Shown: positions 11,594 through 24,300 of the stretch, piece after piece
Layout: each line of letters starts with the position of its first letter
Numbering within the stretch: position 1 is the stretch's first letter
NCBI GenBank assembly: GCA_037367405.1
Contig: JAZKJV010000600.1
Location: 1,612,001 to 1,676,000 of the forward strand
Source of the DNA: Ottelia alismoides
Taxonomy: Eukaryota > Streptophyta > Magnoliopsida > Alismatales > Hydrocharitaceae
Reading direction: 5' to 3'
Length of the DNA stretch: 64,000 nucleotides
Position numbers and translations under genes: made by a program
Notes under the pieces: generated by a model
Databases searched by the model: none
What the model was told of the DNA's origin: nothing
The model's input: only the letters and a program-made list of their open reading frames with translations

Positions 11594-12959
11594 GTATTCT
11601 CAATACATGTACATCCTGTATACTGGAAGAATTATAATAAACCCGAACATATATATCAATTTACACTATCATCTTTAGGGTTTTATCATTAAGTTTCTCA
11701 TTTGGTCATTGGGAGTTGGTATCGATCATATGCTTTGCAAAAACATATATCATACCTTCAAATTCTTGTCATGCTTCCAAAGCAAGACGACCACACATGG
11801 ATTTTGATCGGTCCCAATCCTCATGAGTGAGCTCATGTCTTCGTGTTCACAAGTGAATCCTATGACCCCTTTGAGAGATTGTATCACACATATGCCCTCA
11901 TATGCACACAAGTTCGTCGGCATATAGACCTTGATTAGGCCATGAACATATTGGTCTGCCAAACATATATACATAAACATATAGCAACACATCTGTCTCC
12001 CGTCAGAGGATGTATGCCTATATCATAATAGTATACAACATAGGATTTGTTCCTCTCGATCTTGTCAAGTCAATTCTTTGACCTAACTAATCTGACATCT
12101 CCGAATCTCTATTCCCATGCAGATGACATGCATTAAGAGGTCGGTCAGATACCAACCAAATGAGAAAGGATTGTCATCTCCTACTAAGGCTAGAGATCAT
12201 CTCTTAACAATCATTTGAAGGTGTTTGATGAGTACTCAATACAATTCTTTAGATATTCATCTAAGCAGCAACCTCTATGATCCAAGCATCGAATCAACAA
12301 CTGTATGCTTATCAAGATGGTCATGCTATATAACCCTAATTATACCGAGGGACCTTATAATACATTCATTCATCTAATCTCATATAGGCAGTAAAATAAA
12401 CAAATAACTTTTATTGATAGATCAAACATTACAATAACATTTATTGTAGGAATGGTTCACCTCGAGCACACATGACTAACATGTAACCGCCAAGTTGTTT
12501 ACTAATTATACGTCCAATGTATTGAAGTGTGGAAAGAAGAGATGGTTGACCATTGCCATAAAGTCTTGTTTGATTGTAGGCCAATACTTTATTACAAATT
12601 TTGGGATACAGCCATCTGACCCAGGGGCCTGGAGAGACAAGATTTCGAATAACCCAAAAGGTCTCTTGTTAAATTCATCAGGGTCCGAGATTTGTCCCAC
12701 AAGGGATTGGTCAAGCTCAAGGGAGATGAATGGGGTCTGATCACTGTAGAATAGAGTTTATGGTGAAGGAAGGTTGCAATTTGGGCGATGTCACCGTTAA
12801 AAGTATGTATAGTACCATGGGCAATCCTTGAGGGCCATAGTTCCTTAGTTAAGAGATCCATATCAGTGTGTAAGCTGTCATTATAATATGATATAATCAC
12901 TGACATTCTTTAATTCAGATATCCATTGTTCAAATGCCCTTACGAAGAGAACCGAAAAT
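11594..12959. repeat. Tandem array unit B2 (recombinant copy)
   Basis: This is the second 1366-bp copy of B. At positions where B1 and B3 differ, B2 agrees with B3 up to 12242 (for example 11835, 11843, 12224, 12227, 12242) and with B1 from 12389 on (for example 12389, 12420, 12628). It is therefore a B3/B1 hybrid. Confidence 0.95.
12482..12959 (-). pseudogene. LINE reverse transcriptase N-terminal piece (copy in B2)
   Basis: This is a near-identical copy of 9335-9812, carried as part of unit B2. It is broken in the same way and has no independent function. Confidence 0.75.
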
Positions 12960-14741
12960 GAGATGGGCGAGCTCCGACGAAGGTGGGGACGGAGGAGCTC
13001 GAACCCCAGCTCCTGTGCGAGCTGGGTTGGATGGAGGTGTGGAGAACGTGCGCGGGAGGAAGGCGGAGGCTATGGTGGATTCCGATGATCGAAGCGAAGT
13101 GCGAGGTGGTCGGAATCAGCGAAAGACGGCGACGGCGAAGTGCGAGGTGGTCCGATGCTTGAGGGTTAGCCACCTGCGCCCTACATCGTCAGATCGCACC
13201 ACGTGGCTTGACCTCCACCGTCGGATTCGCAAGAGGAGCCCAGCAGTGGTGCGGCCGCTATTCCCAGCCGTCAGATGATCCACGTGCCCGCCATCCAACC
13301 GCTCTCTTAATAAAGGGTAAATTGCCCTTAGGCCCTTCTGTTTATTGCATTTCGTAGTTAGCCCTGTAATTAGTTAATCCAGTTGTTTAGTTTTTGGGAT
13401 TATTGCATAGAGGACCCCGTACTCTACTTAGTTTGCATTTATACCCCTGTGTATGGTCTGACACGTGCATCGACACGTGCTTTTCGGCTTATTTGCATTC
13501 CATGCCCTTGTAGTTCTGGATGTTATCAGTTGAATGAAAGTTTTTGTTTATTTGCATTTATACCCCTGTGCGTGAAACTTTTGAGCATGTGCGTTTATTT
13601 TTGGGTATTTTGCAGATAAGCCCTTGGACTTTTGGTACCTGTTACCAATAAGCCCTCGGAACTTATTTTTCTTACATTTGGGTCCCTGAGTGCCCCAGGC
13701 ACGTGCGTGGCGCGTGTTTTGCTGGGTTAATTGCACCAGACCCCCCAGACTTTTGGGTATTTGCACTTTGGTCCATGTGCATTGTGCCCTCTCTTTATTT
13801 TTGAATAAAATAGAAAATTACCTCCAAATCCAACGAAAATTGGACACATGGCTCCTGCCATGGTGTAAAATTTTCGAGGATTTTTTAGGACATTTTTGTT
13901 TTCATTTGATATTTTTAAAAATTCAAAAACCTCTATTTTCTTCACTGTCTAACTTTAAAAATCACAAAAAAAAATATTAAATTGTGTCTAAAAATTACAA
14001 AAAAAATTGTCTACTATCCATTTATTTTGTTGTGTTTGATTTTCTAGCCAATTTTGGCTATTTTTCATTACTGAAAACCACTAAAAATTGAAAAACACCC
14101 AAAAACTTATAAAAATTCTAATAATTAAACCAAAAATCTAAAAATAATAAAATAGGTGCCTAAATTTTCCTTGATTTATTCTCTTTACAGGAAAATTACC
14201 TCCCAGCTAATTTAGGGCTTTTAGATATTTTATCTAGGCCTTTCTAGCTCGGCTGGACAGTACCTTTGATTTCAGCTACTGTTTGATTTTTAGAAAATTC
14301 AATAAACATCAGAAAATTCTCAAAAATTCAACAAAAACACTAAAAAATATAAAACACATAAAAATATTTTTGTTTGAATTTTTGGTTGATTTTTATTGCT
14401 TTTAATAAATTGTTGAAGTGTGTGTTTCTTTACTCTTCTTATTTTCTTAATTCATTAAAAATCCAAAAAAAAATCTTAAATAATTAAAAACCACCAAAAA
14501 AACATTTCTGTTATTTTATTTTATCTCTTTTGACTACTTCGTAGGTCGAGAGGCCAACCCGTGCTCCTTGAGTTCGACCCTGGTCGCTATACCAGGTTAA
14601 TCTAATAGTAGGACCGCTTTCGTGTTTTGATCGATTTTATCTATTATTAGTGGTTCATTTTTCTTGATTGAGCACACTTGATCGCTTGGGTCGCAACGAC
14701 CAATTTAGCACCTATACCCTAGCCTTCAGGTCGTGTCGTCA
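12960..14741 (+). repeat. Tandem array unit L2: second copy of the LTR fragment
   Basis: This is a nearly identical copy of 9813-11593, with the same internal switch of orientation at about 13147. Differences seen by eye are few: one G/A in the GCATTTC(G/A)TAG stretch and one extra A in an A-run near 14470. Confidence 0.9.
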
Positions 14742-16107
14742 GTATTCTCAATACATGTACATCCTGTATACTGGAAGAATTATAATAAACCCGAACATAT
14801 ATATCAATTTACACTATCATCTTTAGGGTTTTATCATTAAGTTTCTCATTTGGTCATTGGGAGTTGGTATCGATCATATGCTTTGCAAAAACATATATCA
14901 TACCTTCAAATTCTTGTCATGCTTCCAAAGCAAGACGACCACACATGGATTTTGATCGGTCCCAATCCTCATGAGTGAGCTCATGTCTTCGTGTTCACAA
15001 GTGAATCCTATGACCCCTTTGAGAGATTGTATCACACATATGCCCTCATATGCACACAAGTTCGTCGGCATATAGACCTTGATTAGGCCATGAACATATT
15101 GGTCTGCCAAACATATATACATAAACATATAGCAACACATCTGTCTCCCGTCAGAGGATGTATGCCTATATCATAATAGTATACAACATAGGATTTGTTC
15201 CTCTCGATCTTGTCAAGTCAATTCTTTGACCTAACTAATCTGACATCTCCGAATCTCTATTCCCATGCAGATGACATGCATTAAGAGGTCGGTCAGATAC
15301 CAACCAAATGAGAAAGGATTGTCATCTCCTACTAAGGCTAGAGATCATCTCTTAACAATCATTTGAAGGTGTTTGATGAGTACTCAATACAATTCTTTAG
15401 ATATTCATCTAAGCAGCAACCTCTATGATCCAAGCATCGAATCAACAACTGTATGCTTATCAAGATGGTCATGCTATATAACCCTAATTATACCGAGGGA
15501 CCTTATAATACATTCATTCATCTAATCTCATATAGGGAGTGAAATAAACAAATAACTTTTATTGATAAATCAAACATTACAATAACATTTATTGTAGGAA
15601 TGGTTCACCTCGAGCACACATGACTAACATGTAACCGCCAAGTTGTTTACTAATTATACGTCCAATGTATTGAAGTGTGGAAAGAAGAGATGGTTGACCA
15701 TTGCCATAAAGTCTTGTTTGATTGTAGGCCAATACTTCATTACAAATTTTGGGATACAGCCATCTGACCCAGGGGGCTGGAGAGACAAGATTTCGAATCA
15801 CCCAAAAGGTCTCTTGTTAAATTCATCAGGGTCCGAGATTTGTCCCACAAGGGATTGGTCAAGCTCAAGGGAGATGAATGGGGTCTGATCACTGTGGAAT
15901 AGAGTTTATGGTGAAGGAAGGTTGCAATTTGGGCGATGTCACCGCTAAAAGTATGTATAGTACCATGGGCAATCCTTGAGGGCCATAGTTCCTTAGTTAA
16001 GAGATCCATATCAGTGTGTAAACTGTCATTATAATATGCTATAATCACTGACATTCTTTAATTCAGATATCCATTGTTCAAATGCCCTTACGAAGAGAAC
16101 TGAAAAT
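14742..16107. repeat. Tandem array unit B3 (native right context)
   Basis: This is the third 1366-bp copy of B. Its right edge runs on into single-copy LINE sequence at 16108 instead of into an L unit, so this copy keeps the original right-hand context. Confidence 0.95.
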
Positions 16108-16330
16108 CATTTTAACATAATCCCTAACATATACATGCTCACACCAAGCCTCGATAAATCGAATACGTCGAATCCACTTTAATGTTGTGGTATGTGCCGC
16201 CACCCAAAGGATCGTGATTATCTCCACAAATTATCATCCCATTTAAAACTGAAAATACATGACCAAAAGGATCGTGATTACCTCCGCACAAAACGTGTTC
16301 CCACATTTTACTGATGTTGCAGTACTGGAA
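15630..16330 (-). pseudogene. LINE 5' part, upstream of the RT core
   Basis: The stretch holds the B3 copy of the RT N-terminal piece plus 16108-16330, which continues the LINE upstream. At about 16165 the minus strand reads IRFIEAWCEH, resembling the FRFEAMWL-type motif between endonuclease and RT in plant L1 elements. No endonuclease domain is seen further right, so the LINE is 5'-truncated near 16330, next to the end of the VAN3-binding-like gene. Confidence 0.6.
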
Positions 16331-16350
16331 AAATATCCCGATATTAAAGT

Positions 16351-16356
16351 TTTATT
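16351..16356 (-). terminator. Candidate poly(A) signal of the VAN3-binding-like gene
   Basis: AATAAA on the minus strand lies about 400 bases after the stop codon at 16757-16759, just before the LINE relic begins. The 16357-16756 stretch shows no other gene and is the probable 3' UTR. Confidence 0.35.
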
Positions 16357-16756
16357 TTGTTGCTGCAGCAGCATTCACTGTATCATACGTAAAAGGGGCA
16401 AATGCTGAAGTTCCATACATATAATAGTTAAAAGTTATATAAACTATTGGAGACTAAATTCTCATACAGATAAAGCTGACGGGAATTTGCTCCTTCAACT
16501 GGTGCACGTCACTTTTCTGCTTGCTGCATTTTTTTGTAATTTGTATATTTCCTCGCAAAGCACATAATCTTTTCTTGTTCTGCTGAAATAAGCACACAAT
16601 CTTTACTTGATCTACTAAAATATATCTCTCGCAGGCATTGTCCGTATTCTGTTACATCAGCAATTAATCTCCTCACTCCACAGAAGCTGCAAATCTGCAG
16701 CTAATGCTGATATTTCTGGGATATCATAAGGTTTGAGCATTGATCGAGATCATGCG

Positions 16757-18395
16757 TTATGTTATTCTCAAAAGTTCCAACGACTGCTCTATTCTGCAAC
16801 TAAGTCCAACCTGATTGAGCAGATTTTTAATTGCTTCTACCCATTTCTCTTTCTCGATCTCGTTCTTGCATTCGAACTCCAGTACCCCCCGGGAAGTTAC
16901 TAGGCCAAAGCAGCTCCACCTCTTGTAAGAATCTTTCCCTCTTCTTGCACGCGTTGAAATATCACCATAGATCTCGTGGACAATACCTGATTATAATACG
17001 CGAAAGATAACTGCACGTCAGTCACACTTTACTGTTCTACATTTAATACCGTCTATTAGTGTTGTGTTGGTCTGAACTTTTGGTCTGTTTATTTATATAT
17101 CAGGATGTGAAACGTTAGATTAGAATGCGAAAACTTACATCGTTTCTTTTTTGAAAAAGCACCACCAACATGTTTGCTTTTGAGCTCAGCCATGACCTGC
17201 AATCAGATGATATTCAGATACGCGTAAACATGGCCGATCACCAGGATAACCCACAGTATACATTGTTAGTTTACCTGCGAGTTCTTGTTGATGTGAATGG
17301 AAACTTGCTTGGAATGACGAGCTCCTGTGGAATCAAATGGGTTAAAATTCAGAGACCTGCAAATAAATGACCAACCACCTTGATACTTGTCGCATGGTGT
17401 ACCTCTCCTTGTTAATTTGAGAAGCTGTCCTTCCTTGCACATGACATCTGGACTGCTGCAGTTACCCTTATCGAAGGGAATCACGGTGGCATTGGTCTTT
17501 GCTTCTCTTTGTAGTCTCATCTTCATAGCCGCTGCCCCTCGCAAAGCTGTTCAATGCAGCGAAAGAGCACCGATCACCGTCAGCAAAATTTGGTTCTGTC
17601 AACCAGCAGTAAGGAAAATTAGGATTAATTTTTACCGGTCGCCGCTGCGGCAGTAAGGGTCATCAGATTGCCTGCAGTCTTCGCACCAACTGCCGACTGA
17701 ACAGTAGATGCGACCAGCTCGTGCGGAGCTTCCGCCTGCACGGCGATCTCTGTGAGGTGCGATGCTATCAGCTCGCTCGCCGACGCCATCGCCGCTCGCA
17801 TCCTCGGGTCTACGCCCTGCGAGCTCACATCTGCCGCCAGGGAAGCAGCTACAGCTGCAGCTACCGCTGCCACGGATACTGCGGCGTGCATTCGCGCTAG
17901 ATCAGCACGGGCTCTCTCCTTCTTGATCACCTTGCTTCTGCTGCACTCCCTGACGCCGAACCATTTCCTCCCGGAGGCTCTGGGACCTCCGTCAGGATCG
18001 TTCACGTTGTGCGACTGCAGGGAATGCCACTGTTAGTGACCACATTGTACTAAATCCTTCGTACTTCAAAGAAGTTTGCTCACCTTACGGTACTGCACGT
18101 TGCTGTAAGGTGCCAAGGAAGCGGGCAGTGCATCGGCGGCGTCGGGCAGCTGGAAGTTCCTCTTCCTGCTGTTAAGAAGCGCCTTCGAGATCTCCGACGC
18201 CGAGAGGCTCCACGAGCGGGATAAAAATTCCATGGGCTCCCGTGGGGTCTGCGGCGGCCGTATCGAAGTAGAAGAAGGATATCCCTCTTCGGTAAGCTCC
18301 TCCATGCAGCCGAAACCCAACAATTCCCTGCTGCTTGCTGCACTGCTGCTGCTCCAGATGTGCTCTCCGCTCTCCATCTCCCCACCACTATTCAT
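16757..18395 (-). CDS. VAN3-binding protein / FORKED-like (DUF828 + PH domain)
   Basis: Six exons are supported by GT-AG introns and conserved phase: 18395-18084, 18014-17636, 17546-17403, 17324-17275, 17196-17139 and 16986-16757. They total 1173 bases, 390 residues. Exon 1 holds the signature MEFLSRSWSLSASEISKAL. Exon 2 holds the auxin-canalisation (DUF828) core, with ERARADLARMHAAVSVAAVA and an Ala-rich helix. Exons 3-6 encode a plant PH-like domain (GQLLK, HSKQVSIHINKNSQ, LKSKHVGGAFSKKK, GVLEFECKN). Family members bind phosphoinositides and the ARF-GAP VAN3/SFC at the trans-Golgi or endosomes, affecting PIN-dependent vein patterning. The start chosen is the first ATG in frame (18395); the open frame goes upstream only to a TTG. 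There is no in-frame stop. Introns are 69-152 bp. Which paralogue it is cannot be told. Confidence 0.93.
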
Positions 18396-18442
18396 TGGTC
18401 TTTGCTTTGGAGGCAACGGCAAACTGACGTGGTGTGGATTAT

Positions 18443-18453
18443 AATTTATAAAT
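18443..18453 (-). promoter_or_regulatory. Candidate TATA box of the VAN3-binding-like gene
   Basis: The minus strand reads TATTTATAAATTATAA across this stretch, 50-60 bases upstream of the ATG at 18395. A start about 30 bases downstream would leave a short 5' UTR of roughly 20-30 bases and supports the ATG chosen over any upstream near-cognate start. Confidence 0.5.
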
Positions 18454-18455
18454 AC

Positions 18456-20744
18456 CCACTAGAGTTGGGGCGCGGGACCCGGAGGAAGCACGCTGCTGCC
18501 CTCGTGTTTGCTCCAATCACCGGCCTTAGGTTTCGGGAGTTGAGACCCCTCGCACGCAACACATGTGACAGACTGGGGGTCTAGCGTTCTGTCCTCTTTT
18601 TTCTGAGGCAAGATAACTGGGTGATAACAGCGATGGTGAGGGATGTAGGGTCTACCCGTGTTTGCTTGGAAGAAGGCACGAAAGGTAAAAGGATGTTCTG
18701 TGTTGGGAAGGACAGGGGGACATTCTCCTGCGCTTCCGACGTGGTCTCATTCATGAGATGTGCGAGTGATGGACAGCAATGCCCTACTGTGTTGTCTCTT
18801 TGCTGATTGATGCAGCACTTTGTTCTGTGGAACAGTGATTTCGTTCGGTGGAAATTGAAGATCCTGTAGCTTTCCTCGTCGGGCAGTTGGTGGTGTGGGG
18901 GCAGGCTGCTCTGCGCTGCGTGTCATACAGGAGCTCGGGTTGGATCTTGGACCCGTTGCTCGCAGATCTCGAATGGCCCTTCGGTATTAAATAACTGTGA
19001 TGGGGAACGATCACGTACGTTACATCCGGAGAGGATTTTTTTTAACTTATTTATTTCTTTCATGATCTCTCTATCTATGCAGGTGAACAATAGGGGTGTA
19101 AGGGGATTTTTTTATGGAAAAATGGGTGAAATCTTGAGTTGGGATTCACCACACAAAGTACTTTTATTAAAAGTTAAAAAAGAGTTACACTATCTTATAG
19201 ACCATAACCGATACAAGGAAAGACTATACGCTAATACATTTTCTGAATAGACCTCTGATTTTTAAAAATTAGATCGTTTCTTCCTCCCCATATGGGTGTA
19301 AGGGGACTTAACATGAGTAAACATGTATTTTTTAAGTTCGGTTCGTTTATTTAATTGACCATAAATTTATGATAGGTTTGGTTCATTTATTTTTGAGTCA
19401 TCTAAATCGAACATCTTTTTAATCGGAATATCAAACTTAAAAATTCTCTAATAAGAGAAAGTGAAAAGAAATAGAAATATATGCGAGTCTATAATTAGAA
19501 TTGAACATTCATTCAGTTTTTTACTTTATCTAACTCTTCTTCATCTTTTGAAAAAAAAATTAGTAAGGATTTGTATATTTGAAAAAAGTATAATTATAAT
19601 ATATATTTATATCCATTGAAATAAGGGTATGGAATAATGTGGGATATGTTATAAATAAGATTTATACTTATTCGGTTGGTTTGATGATAAAGAAGGGAAA
19701 AGTACTAGATATATAGATGACGCATGTTATAATCATGATGTGACTATTTATTTTGGGATAGTTTAAACGAGATAAAACCTACTTATCCCTTAAATTATTC
19801 ACTTATATCCAGACAAACTTCACTTATCATATGACAAAATCCACTTATCTCAAGGTAACATCTACTTATGTTGATAAGGATGTGTAAATATGTGTGTGTA
19901 TTTGTGTGTGTGTTTATCGAGCTTTTAACGAATCGAACCTGAGTGAACGTATGAATTTTTAGGTTCAGCTCATTTATTTAATCGAGTAAAACTTTTATTT
20001 ATGTTCAATTTGTTTATTTCTTAATCAAATCTTAATCGAACTTTTAGCGAGACAAACTTGAACGAATATCGAACTTTAAGAATTTGCTGGCATCCCTAAT
20101 GACAATGATCATGTTCCATTTATTTCGTATCCAGTATTCAGTTATACATAGTTTAGATTCACAATCTGCACAGATATCTCGCATTGAGGGGAGATACAAC
20201 TTGATATTTTTATAATGCAAACTTAATGGAGCAATCAATGTTAATTATAATGAGTTTGTAATCAACCTCGCGTTCTTCTAAATCCTACTATTTTTAATTG
20301 ACTGTGAACATTATTTTTTTCTCCCGAGGAGATTTGAGTTGGAACATTTTAGTAGAGTCACACCTGACGTTGGTCGAACCAAAACATGAACTTCTCCAAA
20401 TTCTAATTTAAATATTCAAGTTTGATTCGTGTTGAATTGTATATGGCTCACTCTAGCCTCATATATTGAATGGAAAAGAATGATGCTATGACACACCTTC
20501 TAAGGTGAATCCTTCTACTTTAAGAATTTGATTTGAAGATGAACGAACGTGGAGTAACAATGTGGTTGCAAAGCATTTATCATGAATTGGGATTCTAGAG
20601 ACTTCCGAAGACTACACGCCCCATTATATCAAAACAAATCCAATAAGAAGTGATACATTCAATATAACTCCGCAGAGATACACTGGAGTTATAGTTCAAT
20701 ATAACTCCAATGTATCTTTATGGTATGTCCAATGAAAAGAGGAT
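18456..20744. other. Intergenic DNA with diffuse repeat relics
   Basis: No gene is recognised. 18456-19010 is GC-balanced and may be promoter of the neighbouring gene. 19320-19440 and 19910-20085 both contain degenerate AT-rich runs of the type GTTCGTTTATTTAAT...AATCGAAC, which recur as dispersed repeats in plants and may be ends of a non-autonomous element. A 17-bp near-perfect inverted repeat lies at 20677-20716. Confidence 0.4.
20677..20716. repeat. Short inverted repeat (17-bp arms)
   Basis: GATACACTGGAGTTATA at 20677-20693 is complementary, with one mismatch, to TATAACTCCAATGTATC at 20700-20716, leaving a 6-base loop. A partial third copy (GATACATTCAATATAACTCC) precedes it at 20652. It is probably a transposon relic. 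Confidence 0.6.
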
Positions 20745-21364
20745 AAATAGCTATGCAAAATGACACCAAAGTATAAAAGGTTTGGACGTTATTTATCAAA
20801 GTTCATAGGGGCATTTATGTAATAAAATTTTAAAATTTATGTTAAGGGGCGTATATGTAAACATTAACATGCTGGTTGGATGCGTGTGCAAGTTTACCTA
20901 AGGGTGTGGACTTCTTCGTGATTTCAGGAAGTGTGAAGGTCTTCAATGCAAAACACCAAGTCATGTGCAACTTGTTTTGTAACCTAACTAGGAATTGTGG
21001 GTTCTGAAGATGGTTCATCTAGATGTCTAGATCAAGAGTATTTTATGATCAACAGCTTAGGAGCTTCCTTATATGAATGGTTTAGATGAGCTTCTCGATA
21101 TGATCCATTGGTTGGACAACTAGCATTGAACCATTGGGGCATATAGTGCTAGTTCTTGATCGAATAGATCTAGTGCATGTGGTCTCCTCCTCCACTCAAA
21201 GCTTGGGTGAGAGATGTTGTGCTCCAATGAAGGCTCTTTTTCGATCAATACACAACCAACTTCGATGCCCGATGTGGAGTTTGATCGACAAGAGAAGAGA
21301 CCTCGGGTACTGCCTTGTGGTCCACACAAGACAGAACCACTAAGTCGTTGTGATGATAGCTTAA
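20745..21364. other. Probable old LTR relic at the insertion site of the intact element
   Basis: Phrases such as AGGGGCATTTATGTAATAAA and GGGCGTATATGTAAAC resemble the AGGGGCATAAATGCG blocks inside the Athila LTRs. A GC-richer stretch with short ORFs follows at 20950-21350. The match is weak; no boundaries can be drawn. Confidence 0.3.
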
Positions 21365-21369
21365 GATCC
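21365..21369. repeat. Target site duplication GATCC, left copy
   Basis: GATCC directly precedes the LTR start TGATGTGACAC at 21370 and is repeated at 38948-38952 after the other LTR end. Confidence 0.9.
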
Positions 21370-24300
21370 TGATGTGACACAAAAATGCGAGCGAGCAAGG
21401 TAAAGGTATCTAAAATGGTCGTTGCGACCTCAATCACTCAGGTGTGCCAATCCAGAAAAATGAGACCACCAATATAAGATAAAATAAACTCAAAACAAGA
21501 TAGCGGTCTTGCTATTATTTTAACCTGGTATAGCGACCAGGGTCGAACTCAGGGAGCACGTAATGGCCTTGCGACCTACGAAGTAGTCAAAAATAGAATG
21601 AAAGAGAAGAAAAAAAAGTATTTTTGGGTGTTCTTAGGGTTTTTATATTTTCTTGGATTTTTAATTAATTAAGAAACTAAAAAAACAAGTACACAAGGCA
21701 ATTCAACTATTTATTTAATGTCTCAAAAATCAGTTAAAAATTCCAATAAAAATACTTTTGTGTGTTTTACGTTTTTTACTATTTTTGGTGAATTTTTGGG
21801 ATTTTTCTGATTTTTATATAATTTTCTAAAAATGAAACAAGGTCAGAAAAAGGAGGTACTGTCCAGCCGAGCTTAAGGGACTTAGATAAAATATCTAAGA
21901 GTCCCCAATAAGCCTGGAGGGTATTTACTGTATAGAGAAGAGAAATAAGGAAAATTTTGGCACCTTAATTATTGTTTTTGGATTTTTAGTTTGTTTATTA
22001 GAATTTTTAGAAGTTTTTAGGTGTTTTTTAATTTTTAGGAGTTTTATATAATGCAAAAGAGCCAAAATTGGCTAGAAAATCAAAAAAACCAAGACAAACA
22101 GTAGGTAATTTTTTTGTAATTTTTAGATGAGTTTTTAATATTTTTTTGTGATTTTTCAATTTAGACAGTAAGAAAATTAATGTTTTTAAATTTTAAAAAT
22201 ATCAAAACAAAATAAAAATGTCTCCAAAAATTCCAGAAAATTTTACACTATGGCAGGAGCCATGTATCCAATTTTCATTGGATTTGGAGTTGATTTGCTA
22301 TTTTATTCAAAATAAAGAAGTGGGTACTGTGCACAGGGACCTGAGTGCAAATACCAAGAATCCAGGGGGTCCGGTGCAAAATACCCAGGAAAACACGCGT
22401 GTAGCGCGTGCCTGAGGCACTCAGGGACCTAAATGTAATAAAAACTAAGTCCTAGGACTATTTGGTAACAGGTATCAAAAGTCCGAGGGCTTGTCTGCAA
22501 TTAACCCAATAAAAAGCGCACATGCACTATTAAATTACGGACAGAGGTATAAATGCAATAATACAAAACTATTCATTCATTCCATAACATCTCAGAACTA
22601 CAAGGTATAAAATGCAAATAGCCCAGGAAACCACGTGTCGAAGCACGTGCTACACCATACACAGGGGCATAAATGCGAACGAAAAAAAGTGCAGGGTCCT
22701 CAATGCAATTGTACCAAAACTAAACACTAGATAACGTATTTACAGGACTAAATGCTAAACAAAAGAAAAGAGAGGGTCTAAGGGTAAATTACCCTTTATT
22801 AAGTCGAGCCGACGGATGAGCGCCACGTGGTAGTTGAACGGTCAGGATGCGGGTGGCGCTCCAAAGCTGGGCTCCTCGCGCGGATCTGACGGTCGAGGCC
22901 TCGCCACGTGCTAGATCTGGCGGTGGAGATGCGTCGCTGCTAAGCCTCGGCCATCGGACGGCTGGGATCAGACCTCCTGAGGATCGTGCGGTGGCTGCTG
23001 CTCCGTGAATGAAGGTCTCAGATCGAATCTGGAGCTGGAGGCTGATCGAACGGCGGACAGGGACGGAGGACGAACTGGCCTCCGGCGAACTTCGCCGAGG
23101 TCGTGACGGCGCTGGCCTCCTCCTGGGAACCTTCTGATGATCGGAAAAGGTGCGTGGAAGGCTTCCGCGTCTGCTGGAGGTCTCCGATGACCCAGCCGAG
23201 CTCTGGAGAGCTCCGGCAAGGTCGGCGGAGCTGGAGCTACTGGACCGAATGGTCCAATCCCTCAGATGGGCTTGGATGAACCTGTAGAGTAGACCAGAAA
23301 GCTCGCGGGTCGAGGGCAAACTGCCTCGACCCCGTTAGGCGTGGTGAAGGTGGTCGGGGGGGTCGATGTGGGCGAGCTCCGGCGAGGGGTGTGGACGGAG
23401 GAGCTCGAACCCCAGCTCCTGTGCGAGCTGGGTTGAATGGAGGGTGCAGAACGTGCGCGAGGGAAGGGCGAACGTGGTGATGGATTCCGATGATTGAACG
23501 GAGGGGGAATATGGTCGGAATCGGCGAAAATCGACGGCGATGCGGATTGGGGGAAATCTGAAATTGACGAAAAGGAAAAGGAGAAAGGTCTACCTGGGTG
23601 GATGAATGGACTATGGGCGAGCTTGCGAAGCTCTGGGTCCTCGCCTCAAGGGGTCGACGTCCGAGGCTCGAACTCCTGCTCTGGGCGGAGCACGACGGTG
23701 GAGACTCGCCGGATCAGTGGTCTGAGCGTCCTCCGCCTCGCTGCAACACCTCCGGGGCAAGCTGTCACTCTCGCGATGAAGGTGGAGGTCACTGGAAGGG
23801 GGAACGACAAGCCAAAGATGCCTGAAAATGCGGCCGGAGCTGAAACTTTATATGGCTAGAGGTCCGAGAAGAAGAGGGTCGGGCGTGATGTCGGAGCTCG
23901 GATCCCTAGGCAAAACCACCGGGCGGGGATTAGGAACAGATCTAGAATAATTAGGACCCGGGGTTTGAGGGATTGGTGATCGGATCGAGCGGGGAAAAAT
24001 GTGAGAAATCGGGTCAGGCACTCGGATCCGCAAGGAGGGGGTCCGCGGGGGAGAGTTGACCGGGGGTCAACATTCCCCGTGGACCAATGGGAAAAGGCCA
24101 CGTGGAAAAGATTTATAAAATCATTTAAAAATAATAAATGGCTGATTTATTAAAAGGTCAAAACATGAAATATTTTTGTTTTAATTTTTTCTATTTTTAG
24201 TGGTTTTTAATTAATATTTCAAAGTAAAAATAAGGTATTTACAATATAGTACTATACATAGGTATATATACAATATAGGGTTTTTAATTTTGATTTTTAA

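Noticed and set aside
8447..16107. B units as the LTRs of a B-L-B retroelement
   Set aside because: B straddles the end of a solo LTR and part of a LINE, has no TG/CA ends, PBS or polypurine tract, and no flanking target duplication.
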